A program made the position numbers and the translations under genes. Positions 13,201-23,161 of a DNA stretch of 64,000 nt are shown here, in pieces. This stretch comes from Nematostella vectensis (taxonomy: Eukaryota > Cnidaria > Anthozoa > Actiniaria > Edwardsiidae): NCBI RefSeq assembly GCF_932526225.1, contig NC_064044.1, positions 8,668,801-8,732,800 on the forward strand, given 5' to 3'. The notes below the pieces were generated by a model. The model was not told the DNA's origin and searched no databases. It saw only the letters and a list, made by a program, of their open reading frames with translations. Numbering within the stretch: the stretch's first letter is position 1; each line of letters starts with the position of its first letter.

Positions 13201-16200
13201 CGCTATCAGAACCATTAGACTGATAGACCAAGATGTATGCTTCTGTAGCACTATATGCTATCAGAACAGTTAGACTGATAGACCAAGATGTATGTTTCTG
13301 TAGCACTATACGCTATCAGAACCATTAGACTGATAGACCAAGATGCATGCTTCTGTATCACTATACGCTATCAGAACAATTAGACTGATAGACCAAGATG
13401 TATGCTTCTGTAGCACTATATGCTATCAGAACAATTAAACTGATGGACCAAGATGCATGCTTCTGTATCACTATACGCTATCAGAACAATTAGACTGATA
13501 GACCAAGATGCATGCTTCTGTATCACTATACGCTATCAGAACAATTAGACTGATAGACCAAGATGTATGTTTCTGTAGCACTATACGCTATCAGAACAAT
13601 TAGACTGATAGACCAAGATGTATGTTTCTGTACCACTATATGCTATCAGAACAATTAGACTGATAGACCAAGATGTATGTTTCTGTAGCACTATACGCTA
13701 TCAGAACAATTAGACTGATAGACCAAGATGTATGTTTCTGTAGCACTATACGCTATCAGAACCATTAGACTGATGGACCAAGATGCATGCTTCTGTATCA
13801 CTATACGCTATCAGAACAATTAGACTGATAGACCAAGATGCATGCTTCTGTATCACTATATGCTATCAGAACAATTAGACTGATAGACCAAGATGTATGC
13901 TTCTGTAGCACTATACGCTATCAGAACAATTAGACTGATAGACCAAGATGTATGTTTCTGTAGCACTATATGCTATCAGAACCATTAGACTGATAGACCA
14001 AGATGTATGCTTCTGTATCACTATACGCTATCAGAACAATTAGACTGATAGACCAAGATGTATGCTTCTGTATCACTATACGCTATCAGAACAATTAGAC
14101 TGATAGACCAAGATGTATGTTTCTGTAGCACTATACGCTATCAGAACCATTAGACTGATAGACCAAGATGTATGCTTCTGTATCACTATACGCTATCAGA
14201 ACAATTAGACTGATAGACCAAGATATATGCTTCTGTATCACTATACGCTATCAGAACAATTAGACTGATAGACCAAGATGTATGCTTCTGTATCACTATA
14301 CGCTATCAGAACAATTAGACTGATAGACCAAGATGTATGCTTCTGTAGCATTATATGCTATCAGAACAATTAGACTGATAGACCAAGATGTGTGTTTCTG
14401 TAGCACTATATGCTATCAGAACCATTAGACTGATAGACCAAGATGTATGTTTCTGTAGCACTATATGCTATCAGAACCATTAGACTGATAGACCAAGATG
14501 TATGCTTCTGTAGCACTATATGCTATCAGAACAATTAGACTGATAGACCAAGATGTATGTTTCTGTAGCACTATATGCTATCAGAACCATTAGACTGATA
14601 GACCAAGATGTATGTTTCTGTAGCACTATATGCTATCAGAACCATTAGACTGATAGACCAAGATGTATGCTTCTGTAGCACTATACGCTATCAGAACAAT
14701 TAGACTGATAGACCAAGATGTATGTTTCTGTATCACTATACGCTATCAGAACAATTAGACTGATAGACCAAGATGTATGCTTCTGTATCACTATACGCTA
14801 TCAGAACAATTAGACTGATAGACCAAGATGTATGTTTCTGTATCACTATACACTATCAGAACAATTAGACTGATAGACCAAGATGTATGTTTCTGTATCA
14901 CTATACACTATCAGAACAATTAGACTGATAGACCAAGATGTATGTTTCTGTAGCACTATACGCTATCAGAACAATTAGACTGATAGACCAAGATGTATGT
15001 TTCTGTATCACTATACGCTATCAGAACAATTAGACTGATAGACCAAGATGTATGCTTCTGTATCACTATACGCTATCAGAACAATTAGACTGATAGACCA
15101 AGATGTATGTTTCTGTAGCACTATATGCTATCAGAACAATTAGACTGATAGACCAAGATGTATGTTTCTGTATCACTATACGCTATCAGAACAATTAGGC
15201 TGATAGACCAAGATGTATGCTTCTGTAGCACTATATGCTATCAGAACCATTAGACTGATAGACCAAGATGTATGTTTCTGTAGCACTATATGCTATCAGA
15301 ACAATTAGACTGATAGACCAAGATGTATGTTTCTGTAGCACTATATGCTATCAGAACAATTAGGCTGATAGACCAAGATGTATGCTTCTGTAGCACTATA
15401 TGCTATCAGAACAATTAGACTGATAGACCAAGATGTATGTTTCTGTATCACTATACGCTATCAGAACAATTAGGCTGATAGACCAAGATGTATGTTTCTG
15501 TAGCACTATATGCTATCAGAACAATTAGACTGATAGACCAAGATGTATGTTTCTGTATCACTATACGCTATCAGAACAATTAGACTGATAGACCAAGATG
15601 TATGCTTCTGTATCACTATACACTATCAGAACAATTAGACTGATAGACCAAGATGTATGTTTCTGTAGCACTATACGCTATCAGAACAATTAGACTGATA
15701 GACCAAGATGTATGTTTCTGTACCACTATATGCTATCAGAACAATTAGACTGATAGACCAAGATGTATGCTTCTGTAGCACTATATGCTATCAGAACAAT
15801 TAGACTGATAGACCAAGATGTATGTTTCTGTATCACTATATGCTATCAGAACAATTAGACTGATAGACCAAGATGTATGTTTCTGTACCACTATATGCTA
15901 TCAGAACAATTAGACTGATAGACCAAGATGTATGCTTCTGTAGCACTATATGCTATCAGAACAATTAGACTGATAGACCAAGATGTATGCCTCTGTAGCA
16001 CTATATGCTATCAGAACAATTAGACTGATAGACCAAGATGTATGCCTCTGTAGCACTATACGCTATCAGAACAATTAGACTGATAGACCAAGATGTATGC
16101 TTCTGTAGCACTATACGCTATCAGAACAATTAGACTGATAGACCAAGATATATGTTTTTGTAGCACTATACGCTATCAGAACAATTAGACTGATAGACCA

Positions 16201-18206
16201 AGATGTATGTTTCTGTATCACTATACGCTATCAGAACCATTAGACTGATAGACCAAGATGTATGTTTCTGTAGCACTATACGCTATCAGAACCATTAGAC
16301 TGATAGACCAAGATGTATGCTTCTGTAGCACTATACGCTATCAGAACAATTAGACTGAGAGACCAAGATGTATGTTTCTGTAGCACTATACGCTATCAGA
16401 ACAATTAGACTGATAGACCAAGATGTATGCTTCTGTATCACTATATGCTATCAGAACAATTAGACTGATAGACCAAGATGCATGCTTCTGTAGCACTATA
16501 CGCTATCAGAACCATTAGACTGATAGACCAAGATGTATGTTTCTGTATCACTATATGCTATCAGAACAATTAGACTGATAGACCAAGATGTATGCTTCTG
16601 TATCACTATATGCTATCAGAACAATTAGACTGATAGACCAAGATGCATGCTTCTGTAGCACTATACGCTATCAGAACCATTAGACTGATAGACCAAGATG
16701 TATGTTTCTGTAGCACTATATGCTATCAGAACAATTAGACTGATAGACCAAGATGCATGCTTCTGTAGCACTATACGCTATCAGAACCATTAGACTGATA
16801 GACCAAGATGTATGTTTCTGTAGCACTATATGCTATCAGAACAATTAGACTGATAGACCAAGATGCATGCTTCTGTAGCACTATACGCTATCAGAACAAT
16901 TAGACTGAGAGACCAAGATATATGCTTCTGTAGCACTATATGCTATCAGAACCATTAGACTGATAGACCAAGATATATGCTTCTGTAGCACTATACGCTA
17001 TCAGAACAATTAGACTGATAGACCAAGATATATGTTTTTGTAGCACTATACGCTATCAGAACAATTAGACTGATAGACCAAGATGTATGTTTCTGTAGCA
17101 CTATATGCTGTCAGAACAATTAGACTGATAGACCAAGATGCATGCTTCTGTAGCACTATACGCTATCAGAACAATTAGACTGATAGACCAAGATGTATGC
17201 TTCTGTATCACTATACGCTATCAGAACCATTAGACTGATAGACCAAGATGTATGTTTCTGTAGCACTATATGCTATCAGAACAATTAGACTGATAGACCA
17301 AGATGCATGCTTCTGTAGCACTATATGCTGTCAGAACCATTAGACTGAGAGACCAAGATGTATGTTTCTGTAGCACTATACGCTATCAGAACAATTAGAC
17401 TGATAGACCAAGATGTATGCTTCTGTATCACTATACGCTATAAGAACAATTAGACTGATAGACCAAGATGTATGTTTCTGTATCACTATATGCTATCAGA
17501 ACAATTAGACTGAGAGACCAAGATGTATGTTTCTGTATCACTATACGCTATCAGAACCATTAGACTGATAGACCAAGATGTATGTTTCTGTAGCACTATA
17601 TGCTATCAGAACAATTAGACTGATAGACCAAGATGTATGCTTCTGTATCACTATACGCTATCAGAACCATTAGACTGATAGACCAAGATGTATGCTCAGG
17701 GTTCAAAATAGTGGCCGGCTGCCAGCGATAGCCGGGTGTTTTCTGGTCTTTGCTGACTCTTTTTTTCTGTATCCCCTTCTCATATTTTTAGTATGCAGGC
17801 TTTTTCCCCCACCAAAATCCACAAAGCCAGCAAAATCTAGCAGATTAAAAAAATAATTTTGAACCCTGTATGCTTCTGTATCACTATATGTACGCCATCA
17901 GAACCATTAGACTGATAGACCAAGAAACACCAAGAACACTTAGAAATTGAGTCAAACAATTGTTCCCCCTTCAAACATGTTACATTTACAATAATTAAGT
18001 GTTGATTCCAGTGTCAAATTATTGAATCAGATGAGCATGAGGGTGGAGATGCACGCCGTCACAGTTTGCATTACTCTTATGCTGACAGCAGCACCTGGCA
18101 ACCTCTAACAAGCCAGCAAGGTGTAAGGGATATTTTAAGGTGATGATGGTGATGATGATGATGATGATGATGATGATGGTGATGGTGATGGTGATGGTGA
18201 TGGTGG

Positions 18207-18250
<44 letters not shown>

Positions 18251-18299
18251 GTGATGGTGATGGTGATGATGATGATGATGATGATGGTGATGGTGATGG

Positions 18300-18330
<31 letters not shown>

Positions 18331-19812
18331 GATGGTGATAAAATGTTTATGGTTATGATACCTGCATGCCCACCACTGCCCCCCTTCTCACCCCTTCAGA
18401 TTCTCTGGTTATGGACATGGTGGTGATGATGATAATGATGTACTGACGATTAAAGGTAACGCTAACAAAAATGATTGTGGTGGTGGTAGTAATGTCCAGT
18501 AATAATTAATTAAAAAACACATGTGTCTAACATGGGTCTCCAGTAAATTCCAGTGGGGCAAGAGCATTCAAATGTAACAAATGATGTTGATTTAGTCAAA
18601 TAAGCGCATGTACAGTATTTGACATGTTTTTTTTTTGTAGTCTAAACCCTGATGAAAGAGAAGCTTTTAAACGCAACAAGAGAAGCCAAGCACTAAGACA
18701 ACAAAACCAAGTTCAGCGACGACCAGAGCCCACACCCAGGAATTCCATCTTCCTACATGGACTACGTGCCCAAACAGCCACGAAATTTAACCAACCGCAG
18801 ATGCCGACTTGTACTGGCTCATCTCCACAAGGGACTAGCCATAATACGAGCTCTAGGAGTGTTTGTAAAATTGATGAGAATGTGCGCGAAGCTCAAAGAG
18901 CAGCATTCGCCGCACAAAGTAGCAAAGCACCATGGGAAGATCCTCTTGTCTCTCAAGATGGAATATTTAGAACAAACACAGGAAGTGACTATGGACCACA
19001 GAACATGGTTTACAATGGAAACCAACAGGAGGTACACAAAGAGATGGATTACTCTACCAAGAGTTGGAATGAGTCGGTAAACCAAACACTTAGAACTGCT
19101 TCAAAGAATGACTCCTTAAGGGCACTGGCTCGTGCCCAAATGGAACAGTTTGAAAACTCTTCACAGGATACTACGCATGAACCCCAAGGAGTTAACGCTA
19201 GTACGGGATCTTTTCCTAGCACAAATAGTAAATTGTCTCGTCCTATGAGGGCGACAGGCAGAGCGAAGCTTGTTGCTGAGGCAAGAAGAACTAACTTCGG
19301 AATGCCAGGTAATGAAAAACTTATGTAACCTTTTTTTATTTTGTTTTGAATTTGAAATCTTACCTTGCTTTTTTCTACGTTTTGCTTTAAAACGTTGAAC
19401 CATGAAAAATTCAAACATAAAAAATTCATACTGTGTGAAAGTTTTCTTAAACTTTTGGTGCTTTAGGTGCTTGTGTGTGTGTGTTTTTTTTACTCCATGC
19501 AAATCTAGTATAAAAGCGCGTTTTACGTTTATATATTGAGTCCGCCCTTGTAAGCTGCATAGCGCAACAAGGAAATGTGTTGTAGAATAAGAGGCCCATA
19601 AACGATCTACTAACAAACTTGCTGAATTTCATTTCTTCCCAAACATTTTATGTAGGGGAGCTTAGAGCCCCCACACCTCCCCCGTTAGTGCAGCCCATGG
19701 ACTCTTTACTGAATTGATGCTTTTTGCCTTTTTAGGAAGTGAGAATAAGACGGTTACACCTGTAGGTCGGGGGCGTGGAATGCTCAAGCTCTTTGACATG
19801 GAGGAGTTGTGA
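7213..19812 (+). CDS. GTSF1: GTSF1-like protein, two CHHC zinc fingers (piRNA pathway)
   Basis: Seven coding exons: 7213-7320, 8326-8424, 8773-8800, 10809-10913, 18031-18139, 18641-19308 and 19736-19812. All junctions are GT/AG and phase-compatible, giving about 397 residues. The start ATG lies in a strong context (ACCATGG). Exon 1 carries the first finger (C14, H20, H30, C34) and exon 2 the second (C46, H52, H62, C66), both C-x5-H-x9-H-x3-C. The joined text K-NHPD at the exon 1/2 boundary matches animal GTSF1. Exon 4 ends in the acidic-Trp motif EEDWDN, which fits the Trp-containing Piwi-contact region of GTSF1. Family members bind RNA through finger 1 and act as cofactors of PIWI proteins. 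Vertebrate GTSF1 is about 165 residues; here exon 6 adds a long polar, probably disordered tail that ends in a GRGRG-containing peptide on exon 7. Two introns start with tandem repeats. The extended exon 5 donor at 18140 was chosen because only it gives phase 2 for exon 6. Start, fingers and exons 1-4 are firm; exons 5-7 are somewhat less so. Confidence 0.88.
7339..7398. repeat. Foldback repeat in GTSF1 intron 1
   Basis: A 21-bp arm at 7339-7359 (AGGCCCGGCTAAACTAGG...) pairs with 7378-7398 with two mismatches around an 18-bp loop. It begins 18 bp after the exon 1 donor. The right arm and adjoining sequence (CATGTC, CTAG, AGGCC, AAATATTG in that order) recur in a diverged copy at about 43780-43830, which supports a dispersed family. 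Confidence 0.55.
7778..7991. mobile_element. MITE-like foldback element in GTSF1 intron 1
   Basis: Terminal inverted sequences CCATTCCAGCTA (from 7780) and TAGCTGGAATGG (7978-7989) bound about 214 bp, flanked by TA on both sides. Internal inverted parts include ACCTCAACT/AGTTGAGGT pairs and a short palindrome GCGAAGCA-TG-TGCTTCGT. No transposase frame is present. TA flanks fit a Tc1/mariner-type or similar MITE, but the assignment is inference. Confidence 0.55.
10376..10493. repeat. Tandem duplication, about 59 bp x 2
   Basis: The phrase GACTATCCTGATATGT followed by AAGCCAATCAGACTCATA occurs twice, near 10376 and 10435, with few differences. It lies in GTSF1 intron 3. Confidence 0.8.
10914..17924. 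repeat. 55-bp minisatellite filling GTSF1 intron 4, about 124 units
   Basis: Units of 55 bp run head to tail from about 10920, six bases after the exon 4 donor, to 17696. One more unit lies at 17869-17924, beyond an inserted MITE. The core includes TTCTGTAGCACTATACGCT, ATCAGAACAATTAGACTGAT and AGACCAAGATGTATG. Within almost every unit CTATCAG and CTGATAG are exact complements separated by 10 bases, so the transcribed strand could form a 7-bp hairpin per unit. Variation is limited to a few positions (C/T in TACGC or TATGC; GC, TC or CC before ACTATA; A/C in AACAATT or AACCATT) in mosaic combinations. This points to recent expansion and exchange within the array. Confidence 0.97.
17697..17868. 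mobile_element. hAT-like MITE inserted in the 55-bp array
   Basis: A 172-bp unrelated sequence interrupts one repeat unit. It starts CAGGGTTCAAAAT and ends ATTTTGAACCCTG, exact 13-bp terminal inverted repeats with the CAGGG/CCCTG tips common in hAT elements. TATGCT is present on both sides (17691-17696 and 17869-17874), and removing the insert with one copy restores a normal unit. The duplication could be read as 8 bp (TGTATGCT) if the last TG belongs to the target. No open frame is present, so it is non-autonomous. Confidence 0.85.
18140..18345. repeat. GAT/GGT trinucleotide-hexanucleotide microsatellite
   Basis: Imperfect (GATGAT)/(GATGGT) repeats of about 200 bp. The first repeat unit is also the GTGATG splice donor of GTSF1 exon 5. 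The array is open as a poly-Met/Val frame, but that is a by-product of the repeat. Further diverged units continue to about 18440. Confidence 0.9.
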
Positions 19813-21616
19813 TAGGCGTCACTAACTTGTGGTTTGCTGTTTTTGAGAACTGCCTACGGTTTGGTGCTAGGATTAATAAATCTCGAACTCAATAGGCATA
19901 CTGTGGAGATTCGTCCAAAGACTTTCCCTTCGTCCCCTTTCCGATACTTTTGATATGGTACATTTGCCACATTCACGTTGTGCGCACATTTTATTGGTTT
20001 ATTGTTGCGGAGTACAGAGGTTTTAAACGACTTTTGAAAATGTTCGGTCAATGAAGCGCTGAAGATAATGTGATTACCGCGCCAATTGTATTGCCTTAGC
20101 ATTAAAGGCCATCCCCCACCGGAAACCCTGATCTCAAAGAAAGCTTTCAGAAAAGGCCTTGTCCGCTAGAGATGCCTCCGTGGTTGGTTCCCATTGACAA
20201 CAATTAAAAAAAACACGCATGCATATTCGTGCGTATGATCATGTGGTAAAGACAACTGACAACTGACATGTTATGTTCGATGTGGTTTACCGATATCTGC
20301 CTTTATTTTATGTTGAATTAAAGATAAGAGGTCACAAGAGTCACGCGATCCACATGGATCAAGTGAGGGCAAACTCCGACTCTTTTATTTATGGCGTCGC
20401 AATTTAGATTATCTAATTATTGTTAATATAATAAAAGATACACACTATTTATGGTAGATTGTAGATGTTTTTTTTGGAAATAGTGATTGGTATCAAGTCG
20501 TTCAGCTGTAATTTTATGTTATGTTTATAAGTGTAGTAATTTTTCGATGACCCCTTACTCGAGAACGTCACATGCAACAATTTTAGACCCTTTCTAAATA
20601 TTTAAAAATTCTTTTTATGGGCTCTGCGCCAGAATTGTTGAAGTAAGGATGTGCGGTGCCTCATTGACTCTTTGTCACGGAGGCTCTTATAGACGTTCTA
20701 TTATAATCTATAGACAGATTAATTTGGAGAACGGCTCTATGCAAGTACGTGTGTATGGGTTAAGATTCAGCCTGGGGTTTCAAGTATTTAAATAAGAAAT
20801 TTAAAAATTATATATTCTAAGCATAAAGCCTTTGCCATATATGTTCTTTGCTCTTTCTCTAACGTAAATTGCATCGTATTAGTATTTCGTTGTGATTCTT
20901 AAAGTATTTTGACCAGCTGCCATTTGGTGTCTTAGCCATCGTCCAATATTAAATTCAAATCAACGATTTTGGAAATATCTCGATTATTTGCTGGAAAAAG
21001 ATAATAAAAATGGGTGCGATTAAGAGGAAATTTGCGGCTTGACTGGTCATGATTATTATTTTTTATTATTTTAGGCTGTTCATATCAGTCCCCCCCCCCC
21101 CCAAGTCGTGACGTTCTAGCGCGTGCAGTAACGGGCGTGCACGTGGTTTAACGTCAACAAAGTCCGTGATGTCCAAAGTCCTCGCGCTATCGTGACTCCA
21201 TGACTTCTCGACATTGATCGCAAAAAAAAAAAACAACGGTCCCGTTGGACTCTCTCTACAACTGCAACTCAACGCGAAAAATGTACCAAGCTTATATACT
21301 AGACGTTTGTCTAGTCTGCGAATGGTGAATCCAGACGTTGCGTGCTGTGGTATCACGCAAATCCTTACTTGGTACAATTAATTTGGAAAATGGCATTGAT
21401 AAGCAAACCATGTCACGAACCTCTCAAATCACGCACGTACAAATTTGACTCTACGGATTACTTCTCACAATATTAGACCAGGATAAACAGATAAAGAGTC
21501 CTGTTGGCAGATTAAAGCGTCACGACTAAATTTACACTGGTATCTGATTGGCTTACTAACAGGTGAAAGCGGGTGTCAACACTGCGAACTTGACTCGACT
21601 CGCAAAGAAACAAGCC
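19813..21616. other. GTSF1 3' region and intergenic sequence
   Basis: An AATAAA at about 19875 could be the GTSF1 polyadenylation signal. The remainder is AT-rich with no recognisable gene. There is a poly-C run near 21090-21102, a short perfect hairpin ACTAGAC-GTTT-GTCTAGT near 21299-21316, and a larger imperfect inverted pair, TGTACCAAG/CTTGGTACA, around it. Confidence 0.45.
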
Positions 21617-22075
21617 ATGGCTGACAGGGAACTTTACTCCAGCGTGTGGAATGCCTGGATTTTGCAGACTATAATCATCGCGTTTTCTCTTTCGACAGTC
21701 GAGAATGTCTACACGAGTCTTTTTCTCGCGTGGTGGCTTTGTTGTTGTGATCTTGTATTTGTGATTGATGCTCTCGTGCGAGGAATGAACCATGTTTCCG
21801 ATATTTTCCTGAACTCTGGGAAAGTTAGGATGCGGAGACGCAAGTACGGAAACTATTTACTGGAGTCCTTTGCTTCCTGGTTTTACGTGTTTAGTTTCGT
21901 TGCCCTCATCCCCTACCACCTACTGGTAGCATGGGGGATCGATTACCACCCGTACTATCTTATCGTTTGTCTCATGAGACTTGTGTGGATTTTACAAGAG
22001 AGAAGGTTGCCGACAGAACTTTTTAGAAGTCTATCCGAACTGAACCTCAGAAGAAGAATTCCTGCCAGAGGATGA
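21617..22075 (+). CDS. Short multi-pass protein resembling S1-S4 of a CNG-type channel; truncated or partial
   Basis: An open frame of about 152 codons from an ATG in excellent context (GCCATGG). An in-frame extension reaches 21563 and could be an exon preceded by CTAACAG. The protein has three or four hydrophobic spans. The order W...Y...LVFVIDALVR, then a basic loop, then WFYVFSFVALIPYHLL and a basic final segment, resembles S2-S4 of cyclic-nucleotide-gated channels, where D..vR and fklD.lsl.P occupy the same places. It stops before any pore helix or cyclic-nucleotide-binding domain, and I see no convincing donor near the stop. It may be a truncated gene, a pseudogene, or one exon of a longer gene. 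Family assignment is tentative. Confidence 0.45.
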   Translation: MADRELYSSVWNAWILQTIIIAFSLSTVENVYTSLFLAWWLCCCDLVFVIDALVRGMNHVSDIFLNSGKVRMRRRKYGNYLLESFASWFYVFSFVALIPYHLLVAWGIDYHPYYLIVCLMRLVWILQERRLPTELFRSLSELNLRRRIPARG

Positions 22076-23161
22076 TAATTCAAACTGTTCTCTATTTTTT
22101 ACTCAAAAACTGTGTTCCACAATAAGGAACTATTTCTGGATGACCCAGAAAGGGGGTTCTGGTTTGACATTAGCAACCGAAAAACGTCAAAAGAAGATTA
22201 GACGAAATATAGAAAAAAATTAATTGTCATCGAACTAGTTTTAGCTAATTTATTGTAAATAGTATCAGTTAGCTGGGGAGAAGTATCATTATAGTCAGTT
22301 CGTGATTTTCTTCATTGTTTTATCAGGATTATCGTTAGCTACTGCGTCAGGGTTTGAGTGATGTGTTTGTTTGAACTAGATTTTTTTAGGAGTTGAAGTG
22401 TTTGGATTTGGCAACTCGTCAAGAAATTGTTTGAAAGGTTAGAAAGTCACGAGGGAAACAATAGGAACGATAAAAACTCATTGACAATGTGCTTTCTACT
22501 GCATGACAATGCTGGAACTATATCAAAATCAATAAGGATCGGAAGGTTTGATATTTGACGGGAGGAGTGGCTAATTCCCCCCACCCCCACTTCGAAATAA
22601 AAAACTTGGTGTCGAAGGCGGCATGACACTAAGATCGGCTACTAAGCAGACTGTGGGCCTTAAAATTCGAGCTAATATCCGATTTTTGCTCGTCACATTC
22701 CCCCGTACCGAATCTAATTGTTTTGATCGGGCACTTGAACATTTGGCTTCTGAACAAATTATGCTCGTCACGACAGAATTAAGAGGGGGCGAGAGAAGAA
22801 AAAGCGAGCGCGTCCCCCTCCCCTTTGCTAAAGCCGCTACGTAGGCTAAAATACCAAATATTTATTTATTTTTAACTCTACATCAAGTCATCTTTGAGTA
22901 CTCGCAATTTTGCGCGTCACATTTAGTACGACGTCTGGATCAAAATTAGATTTGGCACGTCAGAAGCGCGACGAATGAATCGGGCCTTAGTGGAAACGCG
23001 GCTTATATTTGGGTTTTTAATGGGAGGTAACAAACAAGAGGGAACAATCCCGATGGGGGATTTATGGATTGACAGGTGGATTTATGGATTGATGGGTTAC
23101 CTGTGCTTTATTTAAGGAACCGCTGATCACAAAGTCAACACTGAAAATCGGACCGGGAAAA
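22076..23161. other. Intergenic, upstream of the NADH dehydrogenase gene
   Basis: No gene recognised. The last 100-150 bp before 23162 presumably hold the promoter and 5' UTR; a 20-bp phrase (GGATTTATGGATTGA) is repeated in tandem near 23055-23090. Confidence 0.4.

Noticed and set aside
2752-17696. CRISPR-like appearance of the 41-bp and 55-bp arrays
   Set aside because: Units are contiguous and nearly identical with no unique spacers, in a spliced eukaryotic context.
18140-18358. Poly-Met/Val open frame
   Set aside because: Translation of a GAT/GGT microsatellite inside an intron.
18360-18460. Possible extra GTSF1 exon (CACCCCTTCAG ... GTAACG)
   Set aside because: It is open only in phase 2 and exits in phase 1, which would break exon 6; using the donor at 18140 joins exons 5 and 6 cleanly without it.
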